Positions 48,125 to 58,133 are shown, counted from the stretch's first letter. The stretch: DNA of 64,000 nucleotides from JABFRJ01 sp031379035 (GCA_031379035.1 JANNEU010000083.1:1-64000); one strand, 5' to 3'. Program-made: numbers and translations. Notes: generated from the letters alone by a model not told the origin.

Positions 48125-50066
48125 GGGCCTCGATCAGTTCCGAACGCAGAGCCCTTATGAGAAACTCCGATCCGTCCTTGGTCAGATGGGCCGCGTCGCG
48201 AAACAGCAGTGCGTTCGTTTCATTTCTGACAGAACAGCCGTGCGTGTTACAAAACACCACTTTGGGATCGACGACTGAGATGGTCGGAATTTCGGCGCGA
48301 AGTTTGTCGATAAGCTGATCGGCTTGGGCGTAGTGCTGCTGGTTTTGCGCGAGGCTCATCGGCACACACTTGATGGCTGCCTGGTCCTTGGTTCCAGAGA
48401 GAGCCAGCTGCGCATAGCATTTCGGGAGATCGACACCAGTCGAATAGGCTTGTTTGAACACGATCATGCGTCGGTTTTGCGCGTCAATCTTTTCGAAACC
48501 TTCGACAAAGCGGCTCTTTAGCCAGGCGTAGAGTTCTGTTTCAGTGTAGCGTGGTTGGATGGTTGCGTCGGCTGGCGCAACGCCGCTGGTGCTGCTCGCG
48601 TAGTCGCCGGAAAATATTACCGGACGCCGATCCTTGGCGAGCGTTTCGTAGGCTTCGGCAATTCGCGCGCGGCAGACTGCATTGGGTACGCCCTTCTCAA
48701 ATCGCGTTGTGCCATATGCGTGAAGGCAGCCGTGCCCATAGAGCGCAACACCTTTGACCTTCAACTCCTTAAACAGGCTGTCTAGCCCAGCGACCAAATG
48801 CGTCGCGGTGCTATCGCCGATCAAATAGACAATTTCGCCGGACGACGCGTCGCCGAAGATACAGCGCCCACGTTTTGCACCGCACAGATCGCCCCCGTAG
48901 GTCAATGTATTGTCTGCCTCCTGGACACGTTGCCCTTTTAGCCGATGGGGCATTCCTTCCGTGGTGACAATGGCGACAGCACCCGAGACGGTTACGAGGA
49001 CTGCTGTCACCACGCTGCGCGGAACGAACCGCCACGGCAGGCTCATAACGGCTGATGGCTGTTGGTACCTGAACAAAACCTCGACTGTGACATAAAGGAC
49101 TGCTCCGGCGATGAGCGATGCCACCCCGAGCATGAGGAGTTGAAGACCACTGGGGTCCAGGACATTGGCGCTTCGAAACAACGTTATGATTGGCCAATGC
49201 ACCAAGTAGATTGAATAGGAGTATCGGCCAATCAGACGCAGCGGATAGGCACTCAAAACGAGACGCCATAAACCGCCGCGACCTGCAAAAATAAGCGCCG
49301 CTGTTGCTGCTACGGGCAAAAACGTCCATCCACCTGGCCACGGCGTGTTAGCGTCGATGTAAACCAGTGAACCGATCAGCAGAATGCAACCGGCCGCACC
49401 GACCACATTGCAGACCCAACGAGCAACGGTGCCGATGTTGCGCTCCGCCAGTACTATCAGCGCGCCGGTCGCGAACTCAAAAATACGGGCTGGAACCAGG
49501 TAAAACCCGACCAATGGGGCCCGACCCTGGAGATACGCCAAACACAGCAATGATATCAGCGCGGCCGCAATAGTGGTGCCAACCACCCCGATCTTTGTTC
49601 GCGCGGCAAAAATGAGTAGGGCTGGCCAAAAGAGATAGAACTGTTCTTCGACGCCAAGTGACCACGTATGCAAAAGCGGATGTGACAGGCTTGACGCATT
49701 GAAATAGTCGACGGAGTTTAAAAAATAGACGTTTGACACTCCGAAAATCGCTGCGAGGGCTGAGCGTGCGAGTGCGGCGTAATCCTCCGGCCCGAGCAGC
49801 CGCCAAGCCGCAATGAGAGTTATCGCAGTGGTCGCCACGAGAGCGGGAAACAAACGGAAAAATCTTCGCTTATAGAAATCACGAAAACTGAACGTAGTGC
49901 CCTGAACCAAGATCATGCGCGTGATCAGATAGCCGGAGATGACGAAGAAGATATCAACGCCGACAAAGCCGCCCGGGCAAAGCGTGCTTTCTAAATGGAA
50001 CACCAAGATCGGCAGGACTGCGAGTGCGCGCAGCCCCTCGATGTCAGTTCTGAAACTCTGAGCCAT
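48084..50066 (-). CDS. acyltransferase-3 / SGNH fusion (OafA-like)
   Basis: The 660-aa protein has an N-terminal acyltransferase-3 membrane domain, starting RTDIEGLRALAVLPILVFH and including FFVISGYLITRMIL and HTWSLGVEEQFYLFWP, with about 10 helices to residue 360. A C-terminal SGNH esterase-like domain has GDS in VYLIGDSTATHL and the DAAHLTKDG catalytic Asp-His. Such enzymes O-acylate surface polysaccharide. The ATG at 50066 is preferred; a GTG at 50135 would add 23 residues. The 243-bp upstream gap to 50309 contains nothing clear. Confidence 0.88.
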   Translation of the reverse strand: MAQSFRTDIEGLRALAVLPILVFHLESTLCPGGFVGVDIFFVISGYLITRMILVQGTTFSFRDFYKRRFFRLFPALVATTAITLIAAWRLLGPEDYAALARSALAAIFGVSNVYFLNSVDYFNASSLSHPLLHTWSLGVEEQFYLFWPALLIFAARTKIGVVGTTIAAALISLLCLAYLQGRAPLVGFYLVPARIFEFATGALIVLAERNIGTVARWVCNVVGAAGCILLIGSLVYIDANTPWPGGWTFLPVAATAALIFAGRGGLWRLVLSAYPLRLIGRYSYSIYLVHWPIITLFRSANVLDPSGLQLLMLGVASLIAGAVLYVTVEVLFRYQQPSAVMSLPWRFVPRSVVTAVLVTVSGAVAIVTTEGMPHRLKGQRVQEADNTLTYGGDLCGAKRGRCIFGDASSGEIVYLIGDSTATHLVAGLDSLFKELKVKGVALYGHGCLHAYGTTRFEKGVPNAVCRARIAEAYETLAKDRRPVIFSGDYASSTSGVAPADATIQPRYTETELYAWLKSRFVEGFEKIDAQNRRMIVFKQAYSTGVDLPKCYAQLALSGTKDQAAIKCVPMSLAQNQQHYAQADQLIDKLRAEIPTISVVDPKVVFCNTHGCSVRNETNALLFRDAAHLTKDGSEFLIRALRSELIEALKPAHPLPKVPRL

Positions 50067-50309
50067 CGCTGATCGACTATCCCGCCCCGACAAACGCGTC
50101 GCCGTGGTGGTATCATGATCGATAAGGAATATCACTTATCGGACTGTTTGTTCGCCGAAGTTCCTGGTGCTGTTGCTCTTGTGCCGAGGCCTCTTGGCAC
50201 AGGCCGTCCCGCTCCAGTGACAGGAATGCCGGTCTGGCTTTGCGGGGCAAAGACGCCCAGTGCACTGAGCCAGTAGAGCACTGCATCAGGTTTGCGGGAG
50301 GTTATGTGG

Positions 50310-52106
50310 TCACCCGCCCCACAGGCTTCGGATGCCGGCCCAGGCACCACGGGCAATCTCAGCGGCGCGACCGCTCATGATCATCGCGAGAAGGCCGACA
50401 GCGAGAAGGTTGCCGAAAAGAAGCAAGCCAACGAACCCGCGACGGCTCCGTCGGCGTGCGACGTCGATCTCGACGGTTTCTTCGCCGAACGGGATTTCTG
50501 CGCTGATCCCCTCGCTGCCAACGATGCGGGTGGCACCTGACAAGGTCAGCTTCAGGCGACCGCTCTGGCTTGGGGACACACGCCAACGCCATGTGGCGTC
50601 ATCGGCACCCTGATGGGCGCGCGGCGGGCCGATCCATAATGTTTCGGGGCTGGCCATCTCGACGAAGGCGCGGTCGTCGGCGGCCTTCAAACGCAAGGTC
50701 GCGACGCGCAATGGTGGCCAGCGATGCCCGGGGACATAGGGAATTTCGAGCGCACGGCGGGGCACGGTGATTTCGATCACGTTGGTTTGACCGCAGCGCA
50801 TGGCTTTGGGCATGGCATTGACCAGCGCCCGCATATCGACCGTGACAGACGGTATCGGTGGTGGCGCGACTTGGCGCGCTGGTTCGCGGAGTTGGCCTAT
50901 ACTTGGTCCTGCACTCGGGCCGTTCAGCGGTGGCGTGGCAGCGACCTTCTGTTGAAGCGTTGCCGACAGATTTTGCGATAGCGCTGCGGCGGTTGGTAAG
51001 GGCGGCGGCGGCATACGAGTTAGGCCTGCAGATACAGCAGACGGCATGGGGATGGGGGGAGGGGATGATGGTGTTGCGCCGAGAGCAGGCAGAGGCCGCG
51101 GCGGGCTCAAATCATCGGGCGTGCGAGGCCCGGCATCGGCCATGATGGACTTTGGCGGCATGGGGGGCGGGATCGGCAGAGTAGATTTTGTTACTTCTAC
51201 TGGATTTGACTGTTTTGCGATCTCTTCAATGGATTCTATGTTGACCTCAAGGCCGACAGTCGGGGGCTCAGTGCCAGTCGATGGTACAACGGCCTGGAGC
51301 GCTGGCTGCGATACCGGCGGCGTTGGTGGAGAAATCTGCGAACCTCGCTGCACCGCTGGTTGGGCCAGTTCGGTCGCTGTCTTTTCAGTGTTAGGCGTAG
51401 CTAGGTCCGTCGCGGCTGACGCACCTGCTGCGGGCTCGGGACGTCGAGAGACCACTGGTGGCGCCGCACCCTGCAGACGAGCGCGCACCGATGCCAGTAT
51501 TTCGTCGGTCGAGGCATCGTCCCTGCGCGGCGGGGCTGCTGGTGATGCTGTGGTTGCTGCCAGCTCGGCTGCTGGAGACGCCGGCGGTGTGGGGACAGGT
51601 GGTGCCGCTTGTTGTGCCGGTTGCCCCGATGCTGAACCCTTCTGGAGAACACGAATGACTTCGTTGAAGGTCAAACCGTGAGACCGGAGCATACCAGCTG
51701 ACGGCGTCGTTCCGTCACCAATCATCGCGGCCAGCACGATCGCGCCGTCGATCTGACGGCGGGCTGACTGCTGAGCCGCCATGGCGGCGAGTTTCAGCAC
51801 TTTTAAAAGATCCGCAGTCGGCAACACAGGCTTTCCCGGCGGGGTGTCGTGTTGCAGCTGGGCCAGATAGGTTGAGATATCGGCGCGCAGGCGTTCTACA
51901 CTGATTGTGCTGGCCCCCAAGACACCTTGCGCTTCCGGGTCTTCGGTCAACGTGAAGAGCAAATGCTCCGAGGTCACGCCAGAATGATGTTGGCCGACCG
52001 CATACTTATGGGCACGATCCAGGCTTGCATCGAGGTGCGGCGACCGCGCTGCCATGGCAACCGTCTCGGCTGGTAGCGCGGCGGTCTGTGTTGCTTGGCG
52101 GGCCAT
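50310..52106 (-). CDS. Clp N-domain protein with proline-rich linker and C-terminal membrane anchor
   Basis: The 598-aa protein has an N-terminal double Clp repeat domain (about 15-160; SPHLDASLDRAHKYAVGQHH, GVTSEHLLFTLTED, LKLAAMAAQQSARRQIDGAIV), as in ClpA/ClpC. From about 160 to 430 it is a Pro/Ala/Ser-rich disordered linker. A beta-rich domain at about 430-565 (FGEETVEIDV at the end) is followed by one transmembrane helix (FVGLLLFGNLLAVGLLAMIM). There is no AAA+ Walker motif anywhere, so this is not a chaperone ATPase; it may capture substrates or adaptors at the membrane. No ortholog function is known to me. Confidence 0.75.
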   Translation of the reverse strand: MARQATQTAALPAETVAMAARSPHLDASLDRAHKYAVGQHHSGVTSEHLLFTLTEDPEAQGVLGASTISVERLRADISTYLAQLQHDTPPGKPVLPTADLLKVLKLAAMAAQQSARRQIDGAIVLAAMIGDGTTPSAGMLRSHGLTFNEVIRVLQKGSASGQPAQQAAPPVPTPPASPAAELAATTASPAAPPRRDDASTDEILASVRARLQGAAPPVVSRRPEPAAGASAATDLATPNTEKTATELAQPAVQRGSQISPPTPPVSQPALQAVVPSTGTEPPTVGLEVNIESIEEIAKQSNPVEVTKSTLPIPPPMPPKSIMADAGPRTPDDLSPPRPLPALGATPSSPPPIPMPSAVSAGLTRMPPPPLPTAAALSQNLSATLQQKVAATPPLNGPSAGPSIGQLREPARQVAPPPIPSVTVDMRALVNAMPKAMRCGQTNVIEITVPRRALEIPYVPGHRWPPLRVATLRLKAADDRAFVEMASPETLWIGPPRAHQGADDATWRWRVSPSQSGRLKLTLSGATRIVGSEGISAEIPFGEETVEIDVARRRSRRGFVGLLLFGNLLAVGLLAMIMSGRAAEIARGAWAGIRSLWGG

Positions 52107-52308
52107 GATAATCCTGGAGAATCCTTATCGCGTAACGATTCTGTACCCTAGTCGCGGCCAACGCGCACGTTCGCATAGCAAGGAAACTGGTGGTATTTCC
52201 GACTATGCAATCCGCAGTGTGGGCACGTAGCACGCAATTGCGTAGAAATTTCGTTGTCCCCCTGCCACTGACGGCTATAAACGGCTCCAATCCTGTTTTG
52301 CTGTCGAG

Positions 52309-53286
52309 ATGCCGCCAATGTCTGCAAAAACTTCAGATGACGCCGCCAAGAAGGCTCAACAGCCGGCGCCGGCTCGGCCGATGCGTGACGAAGCCGATCC
52401 CTCGCCGCACTTGCAGGCGCGCATCCTGGCCGAGGCGCTGCCGCATCTGATCCGCTATGACGAACAGACCGTCGTCATCAAGTTCGGCGGCAATGCCATG
52501 GGCGATCAGGCGCTGGCCGACGCGTTCGCGCAGGATATCGTCTATCTGAAGCTCTCCGGTGTGAACCCGGTGGTGGTGCATGGGGGCGGACCGCAGATCG
52601 CCAACATGCTGAAAAAGCTCGAGATCAAGGCGGATTTCGTGCACGGCCTCAGGGTCACCGACAAGCCGACCGTGGAGGTCGTCGAGATGGTGCTGTCAGG
52701 CGCTATCAACAAGCAGATCGTCTCGGCCATCAACCGGCAGGGCGGCAAGGCGGTGGGCATCTCCGGCAAGGACGCCAACCTGATGATCGCCAAGAAGATC
52801 ACGGAAATGCCGGACCCCGAGAGCAACATCATGCAGGCGGTCGACATCGGCTATGTCGGCGATCCGGTGGAGGTAAACCCCTACATCGTCGAGATCATCT
52901 CAAAGTCGGACTTGATCCCGGTGATCGCGCCGGTCAGCGCTACCCGCGACGGACAGACACTGAACATAAATGGAGACACGTTCGCTTCCGCGTTGGCTGC
53001 GCGGCTGAAGGCTAAACGCCTTCTGTTGCTGACAGACGTGGCGGGGGTGCTGGACAAAGACAAGAAACTGATCGCCGATATGACTGTCGATGAGGCCCGC
53101 GCAATGATCCGCGACGGGACGATCTCGGGCGGGATGATCCCCAAGATTGAGGGTTGCATTGAGGTGGTTGAGGCAGGCGTGGAGGCGGTCAGTATTATCG
53201 ACGGGCGAGTGCCACACTGCGTGTTGCTGGAGCTGTTCACCGAGCACGGGGTTGGCACGATCGTACGCCGAAAGCGGGGGAAATGA
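52309..53286 (+). CDS. argB: acetylglutamate kinase
   Basis: The 325-aa amino acid kinase has VVIKFGGNAMGD at the N-terminal phosphate loop, NPVVVHGGGPQIANMLKKL for the acetylglutamate site, and later AVGISGKDANLMIA and LLLLTDVAGVLD. It phosphorylates N-acetylglutamate in arginine biosynthesis. An Ala/Pro-rich N-terminal extension of about 45 residues precedes the core. The neighbour is not an arginine gene. Start could also be the next ATG three codons later. Confidence 0.95.
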   Translation: MPPMSAKTSDDAAKKAQQPAPARPMRDEADPSPHLQARILAEALPHLIRYDEQTVVIKFGGNAMGDQALADAFAQDIVYLKLSGVNPVVVHGGGPQIANMLKKLEIKADFVHGLRVTDKPTVEVVEMVLSGAINKQIVSAINRQGGKAVGISGKDANLMIAKKITEMPDPESNIMQAVDIGYVGDPVEVNPYIVEIISKSDLIPVIAPVSATRDGQTLNINGDTFASALAARLKAKRLLLLTDVAGVLDKDKKLIADMTVDEARAMIRDGTISGGMIPKIEGCIEVVEAGVEAVSIIDGRVPHCVLLELFTEHGVGTIVRRKRGK

Positions 53287-53519
53287 CCCGAGCGACGGGG
53301 GTTAGCGGCAACCGCTACAGACTTTCACCCTATATCGATGTGCATGGCACGGATGAATTGACCCGTCCGTTGCTTGAGTGCCATAACAAACTGATATGTC
53401 CATTAGTTTTCAGTCGACAGGTGGGCCGTATTGCTTGCCGTCGATGGGGGGCGTGCGACATCCAGTCGTTTGCGCAATGAGTGCGTTGGTGGCCGCCGCA
53501 CGGTCACGGGAGTTGTAAA

Positions 53520-54368
53520 TTGCCAAAGGCGCTTGAGCATTTGTTGGCGCTGCGGCGCGCCTGCGGAACAGTTGCTGCGATCAATATCATGACCCGGCGC
53601 AGCCTCAATATGTCGGCGCCCGTAACGGCGCAGTTCACGGGCGCTAATGGCCGCAAGATGGCTGGTATCGAGATCCGTCCTATGGACAGCGACTTGTTCG
53701 TTGCCGGGCAAATCTTCGGTCGCCACCACTACGAGCTATCGGCACGGGTTGTGGCGGCACTTGCGCAACGCGCGCGGGATTGGCGGCGTGCCGGTCATAC
53801 GCCTGTCATTGTTGATGGCGGTGCCAACACCGGATATGCGTCGCTTTATTTCGCTGACATCTACCCAGACGCTATTGTTCTTGCCGTCGAGCCAAATCCG
53901 GCGACATTTGAAATCTTAGTTCGGCATACCGCTGCCAATCCGAGGATTAAACCAAAATTCGGGGCGCTTTGGGGCGACCAAGGTGGTGTCGATATTGAGT
54001 TTCCGGCGGGTGGCGCTTGGGCGGCACGAACGGTCGCGCCAGAGGCAGAAGGACAGAGTTCGATTGGCCAGAAGGCAGCGCGAATCCCTTCGCTAACGCT
54101 TGAGGACCTGATTGCCGAGACACCAAACGGGCGGCCACTGATTATCAAGCTTGATATCGAGGGTGCTGAGCGGCAGGTGTGTGCGGCCTCAGCGCAAACA
54201 CTGCGCGATGCGGCTTGCATTATCGTGGAGCCACACGACTGGCTCAACAACGGGGCTGGCTGCCTGACCCCACTGTTTAAAGCCCTTGCCGGCAAGGAAA
54301 TGGATACATTCATTCAGGGCGAGAACCTGGTCCTAGTCTGCTCGCCACTCCTCGAAGCAACAGACTGA
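53520..54368 (+). CDS. FkbM family methyltransferase
   Basis: The 282-aa protein has the FkbM fold: TPVIVDGGANTGYASLYFAD for SAM binding, AVEPNPATFEIL, and a late PLIIKLDIEGAERQVC. Such enzymes O-methylate sugars or secondary metabolites. A TTG start at 53520 has GGGAG upstream and reaches the beginning of family-like sequence; an ATG further inside would truncate the fold. The 233-bp gap after argB has no gene I can support. The methyl acceptor is unknown. Confidence 0.85.
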   Translation: MPKALEHLLALRRACGTVAAINIMTRRSLNMSAPVTAQFTGANGRKMAGIEIRPMDSDLFVAGQIFGRHHYELSARVVAALAQRARDWRRAGHTPVIVDGGANTGYASLYFADIYPDAIVLAVEPNPATFEILVRHTAANPRIKPKFGALWGDQGGVDIEFPAGGAWAARTVAPEAEGQSSIGQKAARIPSLTLEDLIAETPNGRPLIIKLDIEGAERQVCAASAQTLRDAACIIVEPHDWLNNGAGCLTPLFKALAGKEMDTFIQGENLVLVCSPLLEATD

Positions 54369-54395
54369 TATCGGTGCCCGTAGGGGTGCCCGCCC

Positions 54396-55298
54396 TCAGT
54401 GTTTGGTCGTGGTAGACGGGGAGACCACCGTGCTGCCTGCCACGGCGCCAGAGGAGACGCTGCCCTCCATTGCCGCCGCACGGAGTGCGCGTTCGGCTAT
54501 GTCCTGGGTGTTCAATTGATGCCAGCGGCGCCAGCTCACTGGAATAATGGCCAGATAGGCAAAAACGACCACCGTCATTGTGGCGTGCGGATAAGTAACC
54601 AGGAGGCCGATCACGAGCGCAAGGGCCCCGAAAATGGGTGGCACCCACTCGCGGCTGATACGCTCTCCCAACAGCTTGCCGGAAAACGTCGGAATGGTGG
54701 AGACCAGCAGGAAGGCCATGGCCAACGTGTAGAGCGCGATCACTTTGGGGTAGGCGCGGACTTCAACCAAGCCCAGCGCATCAATATAGAGCGGCAGCAG
54801 CACGACAATGGCACCAGCAGGCGCTGGCACGCCGGTGAAGTAATTGCTCTGCCATTTGGGTTTGTCGACATCGAGCATGGAATTGAAGCGGGCCAAACGG
54901 AGCCCCATGCAACAGGCAAAGACCAGAACTGCGATCCAGCCGAAGTCGCGCAGACCACCGAGGCCCCAAGTGTAGACAACGAGCGCTGGCGCAATGCCGA
55001 AATTAACGAAGTCCGCCAGGCTGTCGAGTTCGGCACCGAGGCGGGACTGGGCCTTCAGCGCGCGGGCAACGCGGCCATCAATACCGTCGATAAGGGCGGC
55101 CAAAACGATGAGCAGTAATGCTACATCGTAGCGCTGTTCGATGGCCATGCGAATGCCGGTGACCCCGGCGCAGAGGCTCAATAAAGTAAAGAAGTTCGGC
55201 ACTAGCATCCGGACCGGAATTTTGGTGTTCCGGAACAACCGCCGACGCCGCAACCGCCGGCGGGAGCCTTGATCTTCGGGCATGTCCGTGGACGCCAT
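54396..55298 (-). CDS. pssA: CDP-diacylglycerol-serine O-phosphatidyltransferase
   Basis: The 300-aa CDP-alcohol phosphotransferase is strongly membrane-embedded. The catalytic motif runs Asp71, Asp74-Gly75, Ala78-Arg79, Gly88, Asp92 and Asp96, an exact DxxDGxxAR(x8)GxxxDxxxD. It makes phosphatidylserine, the precursor of phosphatidylethanolamine, at the inner membrane. The C-terminal 40 residues (QLNTQDIAERALRAAAME) are a cytoplasmic tail. psd is not next to it, although the two are often neighbours. Confidence 0.93.
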   Translation of the reverse strand: MASTDMPEDQGSRRRLRRRRLFRNTKIPVRMLVPNFFTLLSLCAGVTGIRMAIEQRYDVALLLIVLAALIDGIDGRVARALKAQSRLGAELDSLADFVNFGIAPALVVYTWGLGGLRDFGWIAVLVFACCMGLRLARFNSMLDVDKPKWQSNYFTGVPAPAGAIVVLLPLYIDALGLVEVRAYPKVIALYTLAMAFLLVSTIPTFSGKLLGERISREWVPPIFGALALVIGLLVTYPHATMTVVVFAYLAIIPVSWRRWHQLNTQDIAERALRAAAMEGSVSSGAVAGSTVVSPSTTTKH

Positions 55299-55514
55299 GG
55301 GGTTGCTCCGGTAGACTTACGGGTGACACGATCCCCCAGCAGTTAGCGGCCGATGCCGACGGGGTCAAACACGGCAGTTGAAAACGCTGCTGGCGCGGGT
55401 TCACTATGCCGGACGCTACAACGACGCACCCAGTTGCTGTATTCCATACCGGTCGAGTAGAGTATTCCGAAATCCAGCGATATCCGCGTGCCCTGCGCTC
55501 AAAAGAGTTAAGAC

Positions 55515-55928
55515 ATGCTCACTTCAAGACCAGCAGCCATTGCGCATAAGTTGCGGCAAGCGGGCTTGCGGCCGACACGTCAGCGGTGCTCGTTGGCAAC
55601 GCTGCTGTTTGGGCAGGGAGACAGGCATGTCTCCGCCGAAGCTCTGCACGAAGAAGCCGTTGCGTCTGGAGTGCGGATCTCGCTTGCGACAATATACAAT
55701 ACACTGCACCAGTTCCAAGAAGCAGGGTTGTTGCGAGAGTTGGCGATTGACGGCCAGCGCAGCTATTTCGACACCAACACGTCGAACCATAATCATTTTT
55801 ATTTCGAAGGCCAAGGCCGGTTGATCGACATCCCGGGCGATACGGTTCGGGTTGACGGTGTGCCAGAGGCACCGGCAGGCATGCGTATCAGCCATATCGA
55901 CGTCGTTGTGAGGCTCGTGAAGGCGTAA
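55515..55928 (+). CDS. irr: iron response regulator Irr (Fur family)
   Basis: The 137-aa Fur-family regulator has a winged helix (LRQAGLRPTRQRCSLATLLFG, RISLATIYNTLHQFQEAGLL) and a dimerisation domain. The SNHNHFYFE histidine-rich segment lacks the usual Fur zinc-Cys pairs and resembles the haem-responsive Irr of Hyphomicrobiales. Irr controls iron uptake and haem synthesis genes when iron is low. No haem-regulatory CP motif at the N-terminus is seen. Confidence 0.88.
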   Translation: MLTSRPAAIAHKLRQAGLRPTRQRCSLATLLFGQGDRHVSAEALHEEAVASGVRISLATIYNTLHQFQEAGLLRELAIDGQRSYFDTNTSNHNHFYFEGQGRLIDIPGDTVRVDGVPEAPAGMRISHIDVVVRLVKA

Positions 55929-55948
55929 CGTCCTGCTTGAGTACAACG

Positions 55949-56479
55949 CTATTTCACCAACTCGCCCGGCCCGACGCCCCACAGATTTTGTTGATCGACA
56001 AATCCGCGCACGCCAGAGGCGGTGATCCGGCACGTGCGACCATCACATGAGACGATCCCAACGATGACGCCGGGTTCGAGATAGGCGAGTGCATCTGACG
56101 TAGAGCGTGCAGCGGATCGCAAAGCGCGCGTGTTTTCGCCGCCGCCGACCGCTGGACTCAAGACCAACGCCGTGCGGCGACGCGAGATAGCATCAGCCGC
56201 GATCCACCCTGTCGTCCCCTCGGAATCCTGGACGCGTGCCCAAGTGCCCTGCTGCTCCAAAACCGCAATCGGTAAGCCAGCCCGCTTAAAAACCACGGTT
56301 ATCGGTTTTTCAAGGCGGGGCTCGCCGCGCACTTCGACGTGATCTGCCATCAAGCTGGCAAACCCAGGGGTGGTTTGACCCAGCGCTTGGACCGGCAGCC
56401 CCAGAGCGGCGACCCCGATGGCGGCTGCTCGGATCAGGGCTAGAATTCGGGGCTGCGGGCGTCTGGAAGACTGGGACAT
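55949..56479 (-). CDS. secreted SH3-domain protein
   Basis: The 176-aa protein has a signal peptide (IRAAAIGVAALGLPVQALGQ) and two bacterial SH3-like stretches. The first is around VEVRGEPRLEKPITVVFKRAGLPIAVLEQQGTWARV. The second covers ALAYLEPGVIVGIVSCDGRTCRI and GFVDQQNLWGVGP. SH3b domains often bind cell-wall or protein ligands. The ATG at 56479 is chosen over a GTG 24 bases earlier. It converges on irr. Confidence 0.7.
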   Translation of the reverse strand: MSQSSRRPQPRILALIRAAAIGVAALGLPVQALGQTTPGFASLMADHVEVRGEPRLEKPITVVFKRAGLPIAVLEQQGTWARVQDSEGTTGWIAADAISRRRTALVLSPAVGGGENTRALRSAARSTSDALAYLEPGVIVGIVSCDGRTCRITASGVRGFVDQQNLWGVGPGELVK

Positions 56480-56699
56480 AGTCTGGTGCCGAGCTCCGTT
56501 CACAGTTGAGTAAGCTCACAGCATAGCCTCATCACGATTTCTGTCGGCGCGGCAAGATGACGGGGCCTTGGGACCTAGCGGACGATCACACATCCGCAGT
56601 ACGGTTTTGTGTCCGCCAGTGCATCTGTTATCACCCGACCCTTCTCCCGAAGCGCCCAACTTTACGGCGTGTCCACCCGACGCGAGGCTGCCCCCCGCC

Positions 56700-57701
56700 A
56701 TGCCCCAAAGTTCCGCTCAGAAACCGCTGGTCATTGTGACGCGTAAACTGCCGGACGTGGTCGAAACGCGCATGTGCGAGCTGTTTTCGACCCGCCTCAA
56801 TATTGACGATACACCACTTGGCACCGCTGGGCTGATCGAGGCCGTCAAAACGGCCACCGTGTTGGTGCCGACGGTCACTGACCGTATTGATCGGGCGATC
56901 CTCGCGCAGGCTGGGCCGCAACTGAAGCTGATCGCAAATTTCGGGACCGGCGTTGACAACATCGATCTGGATACGGCCCGCAATCGAAATATCGCTGTCA
57001 CCAATACACCCGGTGTGCTGACCGAAGACACTGCGGATATGACGATGGCGCTGATTTTGGCCGTGCCGCGACGGCTGGCGGAAGGCACCGCACTGATGAA
57101 AGACCCGAGCACGCCATGGGCTGGGTGGGCGCCGACGGCGATGCTGGGGCATCGGATTTGGGGCAAACGACTCGGCATCATTGGCATGGGACGGATCGGG
57201 CAGGCGGTGGCCCGGCGGGCACGCGCGTTTGGGCTACAAATCCACTATCACAATCGGCGACGGCTGGCCGAGGGGCTGGAGCAGGAGCTGGAGGCCACGT
57301 ATTGGGAGAGCCTGGACCAAATGCTGGTTCGAATGGACATTGTGTCAGTGAACTGCCCGCACACCCCGGCGACATTTCATTTGATGTCGGCACGACGACT
57401 TAAGCTGCTGAAACCGCATGCTTATTTGGTAAATACCGCGCGCGGTGAAGTGATCGATGAAAATGAGTTGGCCCGGCTTATCGAAGCCGGGGCCATCGCG
57501 GGTGCCGGGCTCGACGTGTTTGAGCACGAACCGGCGGTCAACCCACGTCTGGTCGGCTCGCCGCGCGTTGTCGCGCTGCCGCACATGGGATCGGCCACAA
57601 TCGAGGGCCGCATCGATATGGGCGAGAAGGTGATCATCAATATTAAGACATTCCTGGACGGGCACGCTCCGCCGGATCGGGTTCATGCTGCGATGTTCTG
57701 A
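56700..57701 (+). CDS. D-isomer specific 2-hydroxyacid dehydrogenase
   Basis: The 333-aa NAD(P)-dependent enzyme has GIIGMGRIGQAVARRA from about Gly159 and the substrate-site NCPHTP. It also has the catalytic NTARGEVIDEN and DVFEHEPAVNP segments and the late PHMGS with His. Glyoxylate or hydroxypyruvate reduction is the most likely activity, as in methylotroph serine-cycle enzymes. The N-terminus (QKPLVIVTRKLPDVVETRM) fits. The upstream frame to 56568 looks non-coding. Confidence 0.85.
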   Translation: MPQSSAQKPLVIVTRKLPDVVETRMCELFSTRLNIDDTPLGTAGLIEAVKTATVLVPTVTDRIDRAILAQAGPQLKLIANFGTGVDNIDLDTARNRNIAVTNTPGVLTEDTADMTMALILAVPRRLAEGTALMKDPSTPWAGWAPTAMLGHRIWGKRLGIIGMGRIGQAVARRARAFGLQIHYHNRRRLAEGLEQELEATYWESLDQMLVRMDIVSVNCPHTPATFHLMSARRLKLLKPHAYLVNTARGEVIDENELARLIEAGAIAGAGLDVFEHEPAVNPRLVGSPRVVALPHMGSATIEGRIDMGEKVIINIKTFLDGHAPPDRVHAAMF

Positions 57702-57885
57702 CCTTGTTGCGGCTGGGCCGCGCGCTTCAGGGCGCTTTTAATTCCGCATTTTCCAGGCTATAAGCCGCCGTGATCGAGGTCTTTGAGCTCGAAACCCCAA
57801 TTCAAGATCAGCTGCGGCTGGCTCCTGGGTGCGCTGATAACTTTCGGTGCCTTCAATGAGTTAGGCCTGCGTACAGGAGATTCCG

Positions 57886-58071
57886 ATGGCCGTTCCAAAG
57901 AAAAAAGTCTCGCGCATGAAGCGCGGCTTCCGCCGTTCGGCAGATGCTCTTAAGGCCCCGACCTACACAACTGACAAGAAGTCGGGTGAATTGCGTCGGC
58001 CGCATCATATCGACCTCAAGAGCGGCATGTATCGCGGCATGCAGGTGTTGGAACCGAAGACTGACGTTTAA
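57886..58071 (+). CDS. rpmF: 50S ribosomal protein L32
   Basis: The 61-aa protein MAVPKKKVSRMKRGFRRSAD ends in RRPHHIDLKSGMYRGMQVL, as in alphaproteobacterial L32. It lacks the CxxC zinc motif, so it is the zinc-free variant. It is the usual length and followed by a good terminator. plsX, often next, is not here. Confidence 0.95.
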   Translation: MAVPKKKVSRMKRGFRRSADALKAPTYTTDKKSGELRRPHHIDLKSGMYRGMQVLEPKTDV

Positions 58072-58100
58072 GCTTCCTCAGTTCAACAGCACTATGTTTG

Positions 58101-58133
58101 GACCCCGCACGCCTAGCGCTTGCGGGGTCTTTT
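58101..58133 (+). terminator. intrinsic terminator after rpmF
   Basis: GACCCCGCA (58101-58109) pairs with TGCGGGGTC (58121-58129), followed by TTTT. The remaining 240 bp to the next gene hold no clear coding region. Confidence 0.85.
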
